Shown here: positions 7,488 to 15,245 of the stretch, piece after piece
How the letters are laid out: each line of letters begins with the position of its first letter
Position numbering within the stretch: position 1 is the first letter of the stretch
From: Salinarimonas sp.
Lineage (GTDB): Bacteria; Pseudomonadota; Alphaproteobacteria; Rhizobiales; Beijerinckiaceae
Length of the DNA: 37,523 nucleotides
Reading direction: 5' to 3'
Assembly: GCA_020832565.1 (NCBI GenBank)
Contig: JAFIEI010000038.1
Span: 1 to 37,523, forward strand
Notes under the pieces: model-generated
Seen by the model: only the letters and a program-made list of their open reading frames with translations
Databases searched by the model: none
What the model was told of the DNA's origin: nothing
Program-made: the position numbers and the translations under genes

Positions 7488-8669
7488 CTACTTCGTCAAT
7501 CGCATTTCGGACAGAAGCTGAAGCCGATTCGTTGCGGTGGCGACCAGTCTCTTGGCCGTCTCGCGTGCTTCATGCGTGAAGGTCTCGATCGTCGCCAGGG
7601 TGCGGGTCAACGCCCCCCTGGGGCCCAGGATCAGCGTTCCCATCACTTGCGTCTCGTTCCAGAAGTTCGAGATGACATGATCGTTGATGGTCACGGCGGA
7701 GTCCATGTATCGCACTTCGCGGTCGCGATAGAATTCCTCGATCACAAGATACTCAAGCAACAGACCGGGTGAATATCTCCGCAAATCCTCATCATAGGTA
7801 CATTTCGGCGTGAAGATCGTCTCACCGATCTTCAGGTTGAGGCTGCATGCAACAGCTACGTCGTTCAGCAGAAGCGAGTCGATGCTGATCTCCACCCCGT
7901 CTCCGCCGCCCGAAAAGGCCGCGCGGGCAAAGCGCGCATCCGAATGCCTGGACAGGAACGCCGTGCCCTTTCGTCCTTTCCAGCCTTTCGCCTCGAGCCG
8001 GAGGAAATCCTCGAGGCGCGATGCCACCAGATCTGGATCCGTCGCTCTTTCGAACGCAACGGTGCCGGCCTCATTCAGGCGTCGGAAGTTGCGGTCGATA
8101 TCCTTCTTGCGCTTCTTGCCGATGACGCGATCGACATGTGCGGCGAAGCCTCCAGGGTCCCGCACCAGAACAGGCCTGTCATACAGCTTGATGCAGCGCG
8201 CCTCGTAGCCGGAATCTGCCGCGCATTCCGCCAGAAGCGCGGCAAAAGGGCCGTCGACCGGCACATGCGGAAAGATCCAGCGTCTGGCTGCCGTCGTTTC
8301 CGCATCGGTCAGTTTCAGAAATGCGTCAATGACCTCTCGCGGTCTTGCGCTGTCGATCAATGGAACCCCATGCATTTGATAGAGATGCAGATGGGTGTTG
8401 TTGACGTTTTTCGGAAAGAGAGAGCCGGGATTGTGCCTCTTGAATGGGATAAATCCAACTAATTCTTTTGTGGTTTTATCGTAGACCAGCACAGCATCAA
8501 AATCGGTTGCATCAAAAAGATGCATTTGTGCTGAATCAATGATTTTCTGACAAAAGAACGGGTTCGTTTCAATGCTGGAAGCAAGCAAGTGTCCAATCTT
8601 TGAAGCATCAATATTCTTGAACTCGCGACCGGATATATAGTCGATCGTATAGTTAATCTCGTGTGGCAT
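7488..8669 (-). CDS. GNAT-family N-acetyltransferase (BioF2-like)
   Basis: A 393-residue protein with an acetyltransferase fold of the Acetyltransf_6/BioF2-like type, the family that includes CelD-like proteins of polysaccharide and lipid loci. Seen: DFLRLEAKGWKGRKGTAF, then a beta-strand-rich core (GVEISIDSLLLNDVAVACSLNLKIG in two blocks) and PGLLLEYLVIEEFYR with MDSAVTINDHV, which is the usual C-terminal arrangement. I use the ATG at 8669; the frame extends 33 codons further to 8768 but neither start has a strong ribosome-binding site. The N-terminal coding part and the DNA upstream are much more AT-rich than the neighbours, which suggests transfer. The substrate is unknown; the setting beside amide-processing genes may hint at amino-acid N-acylation. 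Confidence 0.75.
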   Translation of the reverse strand: MPHEINYTIDYISGREFKNIDASKIGHLLASSIETNPFFCQKIIDSAQMHLFDATDFDAVLVYDKTTKELVGFIPFKRHNPGSLFPKNVNNTHLHLYQMHGVPLIDSARPREVIDAFLKLTDAETTAARRWIFPHVPVDGPFAALLAECAADSGYEARCIKLYDRPVLVRDPGGFAAHVDRVIGKKRKKDIDRNFRRLNEAGTVAFERATDPDLVASRLEDFLRLEAKGWKGRKGTAFLSRHSDARFARAAFSGGGDGVEISIDSLLLNDVAVACSLNLKIGETIFTPKCTYDEDLRRYSPGLLLEYLVIEEFYRDREVRYMDSAVTINDHVISNFWNETQVMGTLILGPRGALTRTLATIETFTHEARETAKRLVATATNRLQLLSEMRLTK

Positions 8670-9072
8670 GGCTATATCCCGAAGACGGATGTCCGCCTGT
8701 ACAAGATTTCTGGTATTTGCGTCACAGGTAGATTCTAATGTCGCATCGATCAAACAAAATATAAGCATACTATTTGAATGTATTGTTAACGAGCGCAGAA
8801 ATACAATTTCTAATAAATAAAATATTTCTTGGTCTCACTTATGCAATCAGAGGTTAATAGAAACTTCTATTGATCGGCTGGCGATAAATGCGAGAGTTAT
8901 AATAGTTGAACAACAAATAATCGCCTTGAAAAAAATTAAATATTAAAAATTGTTTTTCGGCGCATGGCGCTGGGGCGTATGCACTGGTAAGACGAAAAAT
9001 ACATTCTTCAATTGAAATCGGGAAATTAAGAAACTTAATATAGCTTCGCTGAATTACCCGTCGGAATTTCCT
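8670..9072. other. AT-rich intergenic island
   Basis: About 400 bp whose base composition drops sharply below the flanking high-GC genes, with many A and T runs (for example around 8930-8955). I see no coding frame with family resemblance. It contains the upstream region of the acetyltransferase gene and lies beyond the stop of the ATC hydrolase gene. A palindrome at 8856-8871 is listed separately. A composition break beside a gene of odd composition suggests acquired DNA or its boundary, but no repeats, attachment site or integrase are visible. Confidence 0.55.
8856..8871. promoter_or_regulatory. 16-bp palindrome in the AT-rich region
   Basis: AATAGAA-AC-TTCTATT has perfect 7-bp inverted arms. 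It lies about 190 bp upstream of the acetyltransferase start on that gene's upstream side. It may be a regulator site, but AT-rich DNA yields such palindromes by chance more often. Confidence 0.3.
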
Positions 9073-9642
9073 TCATGGTTGATCACGACCGGTCCCCTCG
9101 GCCTCCTCATCGTCGGTGAGGAAATCGTAGCGGAAGTCGCAATGGGAGGCGCCTTGCATGATGGTCTGGCTGCGGGTGAATTTCAGGCGCGGATCGTAGC
9201 CCTGGCAGAAAGTGGCATCGCGCTGGCAGGATAGCAGGTGGCCGATTTCGCCGAGCCCCATCTCCTTGTACATCTCGGCATAGCGGCAGCGCTCGACATC
9301 GAAGACATAGGTCGTCTCCGTGCGCTCCTTGACGCGGATGCGCAGGGCGTCTTCCTTCTCCCACAGCTTCGTCGCCTCGACGAAACTGTCGAGAGACGTG
9401 CCCTCGGGCGTCTGCGCGGCGAAGCGCTGCGCCTGTTCGATCGATGAACGACGCACGGATTCGCGGATCGTCTCCTGCGCCAGCGCCATGTCGCCGCGCT
9501 CCTTGAGCACGTCGTAGACATGCTTGAGGATTTCCGCCTCGATGCGCCGTTTCTCAAGCATGGAGAGATTGGCAGGATGGGCCGGGCGTGAATCGGTGCC
9601 CGATTCACTTTGCGTTCCATTCGTGCTCGTTCGATCGCTCAT
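9073..9642 (-). CDS. L-2-amino-thiazoline-4-carboxylic acid hydrolase family protein
   Basis: A 189-residue protein of the ATC hydrolase family (PF14196), named for the enzyme that opens L-2-amino-thiazoline-4-carboxylate to S- or N-carbamoyl-L-cysteine in Pseudomonas. Seen: a helical N-terminal half (LEKRRIEAEILKHVYDVL) and the C-terminal block CRYAEMYKEMGLGEIGHLL, LSCQRDATFCQGYDP and TRSQTIMQGASHCDFRY with conserved cysteines and histidine. The ATG at 9642 has GGGAG upstream at good spacing; the frame extends 34 codons further without resemblance. Many homologues sit beside dihydropyrimidinase or racemase genes and are thought to act on cyclic ureides; here those genes lie 2-4 kb away on the far side of the acetyltransferase gene. 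Confidence 0.82.
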   Translation of the reverse strand: MSDRTSTNGTQSESGTDSRPAHPANLSMLEKRRIEAEILKHVYDVLKERGDMALAQETIRESVRRSSIEQAQRFAAQTPEGTSLDSFVEATKLWEKEDALRIRVKERTETTYVFDVERCRYAEMYKEMGLGEIGHLLSCQRDATFCQGYDPRLKFTRSQTIMQGASHCDFRYDFLTDDEEAEGTGRDQP

Positions 9643-9904
9643 GGTTGCTCCCGCCGCCGTTCCGGTGCCGATTCCTGCCGCATATCGTGGCTTTGGCGGA
9701 TGATCGGACGGGTAAGCGTGCGAATCAAGGCGCGTGCCGCTCACGCCGGTATGGGCATGATGGCATTGCCGTGTGTTCGCTGCGGCATTCGCGCCCGCGC
9801 GGCTTGACTAACCCGGCGGCAAGCCTTTGAGTGCGGTGCACATCGAGACCGCATCCGCAGCCGGTTTCGGCCAATCGCGAATGCAGGAGGGGAGAGGACT
9901 GGCG

Positions 9905-10612
9905 ATGAAAAAAGTGCACGCGAGCGCCAAGGAAGCGCTGGCCGGCGTTCTGCGCGACGGCATGACCATCATGGCAGGCGGGTTCGGCCTGTGCGGCATT
10001 CCGAACGTGCTGATCGAGGCCGTCAAGGAATCGGGCGTCAAGGACCTGACGGTCGTATCCAACAATGCCGGCATCGACGGCGCGGGCCTCGGCCTGCTGC
10101 TGGAGACCCGCCAGATCCGCAAGATGATCTCGTCCTATGTCGGCGAGAACAAGCTGTTCGCGCAGCAATATCTCGCAGGCGAACTCGAGCTCGAATTCAA
10201 CCCGCAGGGCACGCTGGCCGAGCGCATCCGCGCCGGCGGTGCGGGCATCCCCGCCTTCTTCACCAAGACGGGCGTGGGTACGCTCATCGCCGAGGGCAAG
10301 GAAGTGCGCAATTTCGACGGGCATGATTACGTGATGGAGACGGGGCTTTTCGCCGATGTCTCACTCGTGCATGCCTGGAAGGGCGACACCGAAGGCAACC
10401 TGATCTACCGCAAGACCGCGCGCAACTTCAATCCGATGATGGCCACGGCCTCGCGCATGACGATCGCGCAGGTGGAGCATCTGGTCGAGCCGGGCTCGCT
10501 CGATCCCGATCACATCATCACGCCCGGCATCTACGTCAAGCGCATGATCCATGTGCCGGATGTCGAGAAGATGATCGAGAAGCGCACCACGCGCGAACGC
10601 CCCGCCGCCTGA
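9905..10612 (+). CDS. scoA: 3-oxoacid CoA-transferase, subunit A
   Basis: A 235-residue alpha subunit of succinyl-CoA:3-ketoacid CoA-transferase, which activates acetoacetate using succinyl-CoA and so feeds ketone-body or polyhydroxybutyrate breakdown into acetyl-CoA. Seen: the glycine-rich CoA-transferase family I signature GGFGLCGIPN, SNNAGIDGAGLG, GTLAERIRAGGAGIPAFFT and the family tail PGIYVKRM. The start at 9905 follows a very strong purine-rich ribosome-binding site (GGAGGGGAGAGG). The beta subunit follows after 24 bp. Acetate/acetoacetate CoA-transferase is an alternative activity, but the sequence details fit the Sco/Oxct type. Confidence 0.93.
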   Translation: MKKVHASAKEALAGVLRDGMTIMAGGFGLCGIPNVLIEAVKESGVKDLTVVSNNAGIDGAGLGLLLETRQIRKMISSYVGENKLFAQQYLAGELELEFNPQGTLAERIRAGGAGIPAFFTKTGVGTLIAEGKEVRNFDGHDYVMETGLFADVSLVHAWKGDTEGNLIYRKTARNFNPMMATASRMTIAQVEHLVEPGSLDPDHIITPGIYVKRMIHVPDVEKMIEKRTTRERPAA

Positions 10613-10636
10613 AAGCTCGCGTGAAGGAGAACAATC

Positions 10637-11293
10637 ATGGCCTGGACCCGTGAACAGATGGCCGCGCGTGCCGCGAAGGAATTGCGCGACGGCTTCTACG
10701 TCAATCTCGGCATCGGTATCCCGACGCTGGTTTCGAACTACATCCCCGAAGGCATGAGCGTGCAGTTGCAAAGCGAGAACGGCATGCTCGGCATGGGCCC
10801 CTTCCCCTATGAGGGCGAGGAGGATCCCGATCTCATCAATGCCGGCAAGCAGACCGTGACCGAGCTTCCGACGACGAGCTTCTTCTCGTCAGCCGACAGC
10901 TTCGCCATGGTGCGCGGCGGCCATATCGACCTGTCCATCCTCGGCGCCATGCAGGTGGCCGAGAACGGCGATCTCGCCAACTGGATGATCCCCGGCAAGA
11001 TGGTCAAGGGCATGGGCGGTGCCATGGATCTCGTCGCCGGCGTCAAGAAGGTCGTCGTGGTGATGGAGCATGTCGCCAAGGGCAAGGACGGCTCGGAATC
11101 GCCCAAGCTCCTGAAGGCCTGCGACCTGCCGCTCACCGGCACGCAGGTCGTCGATATGGTGATCACCGATCTCGGCGTCTTCACCATCGACAAGGAAGGC
11201 GACGGCGGCATGACCCTGATCGAACTCGCCGACGGCGTCACCGTCGACGAGATCAAGGCCAGGACCGAGGCAGCGTTCAAGGTCGCGGTTTGA
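10637..11293 (+). CDS. scoB: 3-oxoacid CoA-transferase, subunit B
   Basis: A 218-residue beta subunit carrying the catalytic glutamate that forms the glutamyl-CoA thioester. Seen: [11 protein letters not shown] near the N-terminus, the active-site SENGMLGMG with Glu47, [14 protein letters not shown], and the C-terminal DLGVFTID segment, all as in subunit B proteins. GAAGGAGA precedes the ATG. It forms an operon with scoA, and a strong hairpin terminator begins 43 bp after its stop, so the transcript is probably just these two genes. Confidence 0.94.
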   Translation: MAWTREQMAARAAKELRDGFYVNLGIGIPTLVSNYIPEGMSVQLQSENGMLGMGPFPYEGEEDPDLINAGKQTVTELPTTSFFSSADSFAMVRGGHIDLSILGAMQVAENGDLANWMIPGKMVKGMGGAMDLVAGVKKVVVVMEHVAKGKDGSESPKLLKACDLPLTGTQVVDMVITDLGVFTIDKEGDGGMTLIELADGVTVDEIKARTEAAFKVAV

Positions 11294-11335
11294 GGCTGTC
11301 GGCCTCAATGCCTCCAGGCATGATCCGTCAAACAC

Positions 11336-11363
11336 AAACGGCCCACATCACTGTGGGCCGTTT
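11336..11363 (+). terminator. Intrinsic terminator of scoAB
   Basis: AAACGGCCCACA (11336-11347) and TGTGGGCCGTTT (11352-11363) are perfect 12-bp complements around a TCAC loop. The T's at the 3' arm serve as a short U-tract and are followed by CGTT. The hairpin lies 43 bp past the scoB stop. Confidence 0.88.
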
Positions 11364-11461
11364 CGTTATGGATGACCGCAAAGTCGGTCGTCTTTCCTTG
11401 CGTTGCAACTCCGCCTCTTCATCCTGGACACCGTGATGCCGGAAAACCTATCCTTCCGGAA

Positions 11462-12175
11462 ATGAGGATTACCTGCTGGAACACGGAGTGGCACGGGCCC
11501 CGAAGCTGGAAGGGGCGCGAGATGCGCCGCCGGCTGCTGAAAAGCGGATCGGAAATCATCTGCTGCCCGGAGGCCTGCCTGTCGCTTTTCGAAGAGGGCT
11601 GGCACTGTGCTTCCAGCCAGCCGGATTACGGCTATCCGCTTGTCGCAGGGCGCCGGAAGGTGGTTCTTTGGAGCCGCTGGTCGTGGGAAAATCTCGATGA
11701 CGCGGGTTCCCCGGAATTGCCTCCGGGGCGGTTCGTCAGCGGCCTGACAACCTGCAGTCTGGGGCGCGTGCGCGTCATCGCCGTCTGTGTCCCGTGGGCG
11801 GCTACCCATGTTTCCACCGGAAACCGCAACCGTCGACGCTGGGAAGATCACGTGGCCTATTTGCGGGGCCTGCGGTCCATTCTTTGCAATCTCGACAACG
11901 CCGTGCCGACCATTCTGCTGGGTGATATCAACCAGCGCATTCCGCACCGACATGCCCCGAAAACGGTCTTTGCGGAGCTCAAGGCAACGCTTGAGGGCTT
12001 CCAGGTTTGGACCGAAGGCAGCATACCGGGTATGCAGAATGCTCCGGTCTGCCACATCGTCGGCTCGAGCCATTTTCGGTGCGAGGCCATAGGCGGCTTC
12101 CCGCGTCATATGGAAAACGGCCGAACCCTGAGCGACCATGATGGGATACAGGTGGATCTTGCACACGCTCGCTGA
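11462..12175 (+). CDS. Endonuclease/exonuclease/phosphatase family protein
   Basis: A 237-residue protein of the EEP superfamily (metal-dependent phosphoesterases related to exonuclease III and DNase I). Seen: the N-terminal RITCWNTEWH (metal asparagine), CCPEAC with the metal glutamate, RVRVIAVCVPWA, ILLGDINQR (the GDxN motif) and LSDHDGIQVD (the SDH motif), in the right order. Nothing shows whether the target is DNA, RNA, a lipid or a small molecule. There is no signal peptide. The ATG at 11462 gives a normal N-terminus but its ribosome-binding site is weak. Composition is somewhat lower in GC than the neighbours. It is followed 156 bp later by a Fic gene on the same strand. Confidence 0.82.
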   Translation: MRITCWNTEWHGPRSWKGREMRRRLLKSGSEIICCPEACLSLFEEGWHCASSQPDYGYPLVAGRRKVVLWSRWSWENLDDAGSPELPPGRFVSGLTTCSLGRVRVIAVCVPWAATHVSTGNRNRRRWEDHVAYLRGLRSILCNLDNAVPTILLGDINQRIPHRHAPKTVFAELKATLEGFQVWTEGSIPGMQNAPVCHIVGSSHFRCEAIGGFPRHMENGRTLSDHDGIQVDLAHAR

Positions 12176-12287
12176 TCCGCGCGGGCCGAAACCCGGCTAT
12201 GATGCTTTGGGGGCCTGGGAACGGCGGCGCTGCGCTTGAGAAATCGGGTTCTGGCTTACCCGGCCCGTCGCTGATGCCGATACGTCT

Positions 12288-12316
12288 TGCGGAGATTGTG
12301 GCGCCCAATCTCCGCA
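12288..12316 (+). promoter_or_regulatory. Leader hairpin that can swap with the Fic ribosome-binding site
   Basis: TGCGGAGATTG (12288-12298) and CAATCTCCGCA (12306-12316) are perfect 11-bp arms around a 7-base loop. The 3' part of the second arm, CTCCGCA (12310-12316), is also perfectly complementary to TGCGGAG at 12322-12328, which is the Shine-Dalgarno region of the Fic gene. The two pairings exclude each other, the layout of a translational switch. The palindrome could instead be a protein operator. Confidence 0.5.
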
Positions 12317-12331
12317 CTCGATGCGGAGGTT

Positions 12332-13456
12332 ATGCCCTATATCCATGAGCTGGAGGATTGGCCGACTTTCACCTGGGACCACAGGGTTCTGGTGGGGCCG
12401 CTTGCCGCGGTCCGTCACCGTCAGGGGCGGCTGATCGGGCGCATGGAAGGTCTCGGCTTCGACCTGCGCAGTGAGGCCACGCTTCGGACCATGACCGAGG
12501 ACGTTGTGAAGTCCAGCGAAATCGAAGGTGAGTTCCTCGATCGCGGCCAGGTGCGCTCGTCCATCGCCCGGCGCCTCGGCTTGGATATCGGCGGGCTGGT
12601 TCCGGCAGATCGTCATGTGGAGGGCGTCGTCGAGATGATGCTCGATGCGACCCAGAACTACGAGAAGGAACTGACCGACGAGCGGCTGTTCGGCTGGCAT
12701 GCGGCGCTGTTTCCGACGGGGCGCAGCGGGATGCATCGGAACACCGTCGCCAGCTGGCGCGACGACAGGTCGGGGCCGATGCAGGTGATCTCCGGTCCGT
12801 TCGGACGCGAACGCGTTCACTACGAAGCGCCGAAGGCGGCGCGCGTGGCGGGCGACATGCGGGTGCTTCTTGACTGGTTCAACGCGCAGCAGGGCATTGA
12901 TCCCGTTCTCAAGGCAGGAATCTCGCACCTCTGGTTCGTGACCATTCACCCGTTCGAAGACGGCAACGGGCGCATCGCGCGCGCCATCGCCGACATGCAG
13001 CTTGCGCGCTCGGAGCAAAGCACGCAACGCTTCTACAGCATGTCGGCGCAGATCCGGCAGGAGCGCAAGGCCTATTACGATATTCTCGAACGGACGCAGA
13101 AGGGCGATCTCGACATCACCCCCTGGTTGACATGGTTTCTCGCCTGCCTGTCGCGGGCGTTCGACGGAGCGGAAGGCATTCTGGCCGACGTGTTGAAAAA
13201 AGCGCGGTTTTGGGAGAAGCATGCCGGCGATTCGATGAATGAGCGGCAGCGCGACATGCTGAACCGGTTGCTCGACGGATTCGAGGGAAAGCTCACATCG
13301 TCCAAATGGGCAAAGATCCAGAAGTGTTCGCCTGATACGGCGCTGCGCGACATTACCGATCTGATGCAGCGCGGCATTCTCGCGAGGGATGCGCGTGGAG
13401 GGCGCAGCACGAGCTACTCCCTGGTGGCAGATGAGCAGGCGCCAACGAACGAATGA
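12332..13456 (+). CDS. Fic family protein (DUF4172-Fic), class II AMPylase-like
   Basis: A 374-residue protein that is predicted to transfer AMP or a related nucleotide moiety to protein hydroxyls. Seen: an N-terminal DUF4172 segment (YIHELEDWPTFTWD), an intact inhibitory helix motif SSEIEG (Ser61 to Gly66, pattern SxxxEG), and the catalytic Fic loop HPFEDGNGRIAR starting at His206 with the complete HPFx(D/E)GNGR core. A C-terminal helical region (about 310-365) resembles a winged-helix domain. The inhibitory motif before the Fic core marks it as a self-inhibited class II Fic, so no separate antitoxin is expected and none is seen. Start: the ATG at 12332 fits the family, though GGAGG is only 2 bases away. 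Confidence 0.88.
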   Translation: MPYIHELEDWPTFTWDHRVLVGPLAAVRHRQGRLIGRMEGLGFDLRSEATLRTMTEDVVKSSEIEGEFLDRGQVRSSIARRLGLDIGGLVPADRHVEGVVEMMLDATQNYEKELTDERLFGWHAALFPTGRSGMHRNTVASWRDDRSGPMQVISGPFGRERVHYEAPKAARVAGDMRVLLDWFNAQQGIDPVLKAGISHLWFVTIHPFEDGNGRIARAIADMQLARSEQSTQRFYSMSAQIRQERKAYYDILERTQKGDLDITPWLTWFLACLSRAFDGAEGILADVLKKARFWEKHAGDSMNERQRDMLNRLLDGFEGKLTSSKWAKIQKCSPDTALRDITDLMQRGILARDARGGRSTSYSLVADEQAPTNE

Positions 13457-13529
13457 CGGGATAGCCGCCGGCAAATACGAAAGCCGGTTCAAATGGGTGA
13501 GAAACGCGCGCGAATCCCTCAACCTCCCC

Positions 13530-14816
13530 TCAGGCCGCCCTGCGCTCCTTCCACCAATCCTGCGCCTGGTAAGTCCAGTAGGTGAGCTGCACCGCCGCCG
13601 TGCCGAAGGGGCCTCCGTTCCAGGCAAGGCCGAAGGGTTCGAACAGGCGGATGCGATCGCTCTCGCCGGTGATCGCCTCGGCGACGACGCGCCCGCCGAT
13701 GGCGGTGGTGTTCAGGCCGTGGCCGCCGAAGGCGGTGCAGTAATAGACCCCGTCGCGCAGCCGGCCGATCTGCGGCATCAGGTGGCGCGCATAGGACATC
13801 AGCCCCGACCAGGCGATCTCGACGCGCAGATCCGAGAGCTGCGGATAGGTCGAGACCATGGTCTTGCGCAAAAGCGCCGCAAGATCACGTGGCTCGGCCC
13901 TGCGCGTGGTGATGCGTCCGCCCCAGAGCAGCCGCTTCCCGTCATCGACGAGGCGGTAATAATCGTTCGCGCGGCGGTTGTCCGATATCGCGCAGGGGCT
14001 GGTGACGGCTTGCGCGATGCGATCCGGCGCCTGCTCGGTGAGCAGGACATAGGTCGCGATCGGCAGATAGGCGCGGCGCAGTTCCGGCACGAGATCCGTG
14101 GTGTAGCCGCCCCCGGAGAGGATGACATCGCGCGCGCGCACGCTGCCGCCGATAGTGCGAAGCCGCTTTTCCGGCGCATCGAGAACGGCGCCGATCGCGG
14201 CGCTGTTTTCGTAGATCGCACCGCCATGGGCGATGATGTCGCGCGCGAGTGCACGGGCATAATTCAGCGGATGAAAATGGAACGCCTGCGGGTCGTAGAG
14301 TGCGTCATGATACTTGTCGGAATGCAGGACCTCGCGCACCGCTTCGCGCGGCATGTAATCGAGATGATAGCCGAAATCGCGGGCGAGCTGGTCGCGGCGC
14401 TGCATCAGGGCGTCGCGCGCGGGATAGCGCATGACGCCGATCTTTCCGTGAACCGGCTTGCAGGAATCGCCGACGCCGAGCGCATCGACGTTTCCGCGCA
14501 CGATGTTCGCGCCCTCGATCGAGAGCTGGTAGAGCGCTTTCGCGCGCTCCGTCCCGGCATAGAGCCCCATCAACGAGAGGCTGGCGGCGAAACCGGGCGA
14601 GACGAATCCGCCATTGCGCCCGGATGCGCCCCAGCCGACCCGCTCTGCTTCAAGCACCACGACCCGCTTGCCCGCGCGCGCGAGTTCGCTTCCCGCAGTC
14701 AGCCCGGCGAGCCCGCCGCCGATGATGCAAGTGTCTGCGTCGGTTTCGCCCGCAAGCGCCGGGTACTCGGTCGTGTCGGAAAGCGTGCGTGTGTACCAGC
14801 TGTCGATGTAACTCAT
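13530..14816 (-). CDS. FAD-dependent amine oxidase (PuuB/DAO family)
   Basis: A 428-residue flavoprotein of the D-amino-acid oxidase fold, closest in layout to gamma-glutamylputrescine oxidase and related amine oxidases. Seen: the dinucleotide-binding IIGGGLAGLTAGSELARAG (from residue 31), EAERVGWGASGRNGGFVSPG (a flavin-contact block typical of PuuB-like proteins), a central DYYRLVDDGKRLLWGGR segment, and FGGHGLNTTAIGG near the C-terminus. The N-terminus with SYIDSWYTRTL also matches this group. No putrescine-pathway partners (puuA, C, D) are nearby, so the substrate is open; sarcosine or another amine is possible. It is convergent with the Fic gene. Confidence 0.85.
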   Translation of the reverse strand: MSYIDSWYTRTLSDTTEYPALAGETDADTCIIGGGLAGLTAGSELARAGKRVVVLEAERVGWGASGRNGGFVSPGFAASLSLMGLYAGTERAKALYQLSIEGANIVRGNVDALGVGDSCKPVHGKIGVMRYPARDALMQRRDQLARDFGYHLDYMPREAVREVLHSDKYHDALYDPQAFHFHPLNYARALARDIIAHGGAIYENSAAIGAVLDAPEKRLRTIGGSVRARDVILSGGGYTTDLVPELRRAYLPIATYVLLTEQAPDRIAQAVTSPCAISDNRRANDYYRLVDDGKRLLWGGRITTRRAEPRDLAALLRKTMVSTYPQLSDLRVEIAWSGLMSYARHLMPQIGRLRDGVYYCTAFGGHGLNTTAIGGRVVAEAITGESDRIRLFEPFGLAWNGGPFGTAAVQLTYWTYQAQDWWKERRAA

Positions 14817-14915
14817 GAATTCTCTGCCCCGGTTTTGCCGGGCAGATTAAACCGGAAACGCTCCCGGAAGCCACGTACTTTTCGCAACCGTCAACCGGAT
14901 ATCGGGTTGCCGAGT

Positions 14916-15092
14916 TCAACCCGTTTTTGCCACTAGGCCGAGCTCGGAGAGCTTGGCGTGAATATCGGCGATGGAGCGCTTCATTTTCAGGCTGATGACC
15001 GAATCGGTCACACCCTCATTGACCATCTGACGCAGAAGCTGGACTTCCTCGTAACTCCAGGGGCGATCATGCAGATTGGTATTCTGTGACAT
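14916..15092 (-). CDS. Small SANT/Myb-like DNA-binding protein
   Basis: A 58-residue protein. Seen: RPWSYEEVQLLRQMVNEGV, then DSVISLKMKRSIADIHAKL, the W-E-E plus three-helix spacing of SANT/Myb-like domains, with a basic recognition helix (KMKRSIADI). The first helix also recalls the N-terminus of GcrA, a cell-cycle regulator of alphaproteobacteria, but GcrA is about 170 residues and the rest is absent. The ATG at 15092 has an excellent ribosome-binding site (GGAGGAGGT). It is divergent from the RDD gene across 153 bp that contain an inverted repeat (15178-15194). Target unknown. Confidence 0.72.
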   Translation of the reverse strand: MSQNTNLHDRPWSYEEVQLLRQMVNEGVTDSVISLKMKRSIADIHAKLSELGLVAKTG

Positions 15093-15177
15093 GGTTACCT
15101 CCTCCATACCGGGGGGCAACGTTTCAAGGGGCCGAGAGGTTCGCCGTATTAGCAGAACTTCGGATGGCGGCTGTGTG

Positions 15178-15194
15178 AGCAATTTATTATTGCT
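15178..15194. promoter_or_regulatory. Inverted repeat in the SANT/RDD divergent region
   Basis: AGCAAT-TTATT-ATTGCT, 6-bp arms with a 5-bp spacer, sits in an AT-rich patch between the divergent starts at 15092 and 15246. Its place fits an operator for one or both genes, possibly for the SANT-like protein itself. Confidence 0.3.
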
Positions 15195-15245
15195 TAGATG
15201 GGATAAATAGATTTCTGGATTGCATAACAGGATTGAGGGGTACTC

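Noticed and set aside
8870-8903. TTGATC ... TATAAT as a sigma-70 promoter on the plus strand
   Set aside because: The spacer is 22 bp, too long, and no plus-strand gene follows.
12197-13627. 476-codon minus-strand open frame opposite the Fic gene
   Set aside because: Arginine/histidine-rich composition without motifs, and the plus strand carries an intact Fic catalytic loop.
13389-14936. 515-codon plus-strand open frame opposite the amine oxidase gene
   Set aside because: A shadow of the flavoprotein gene; no domain seen.
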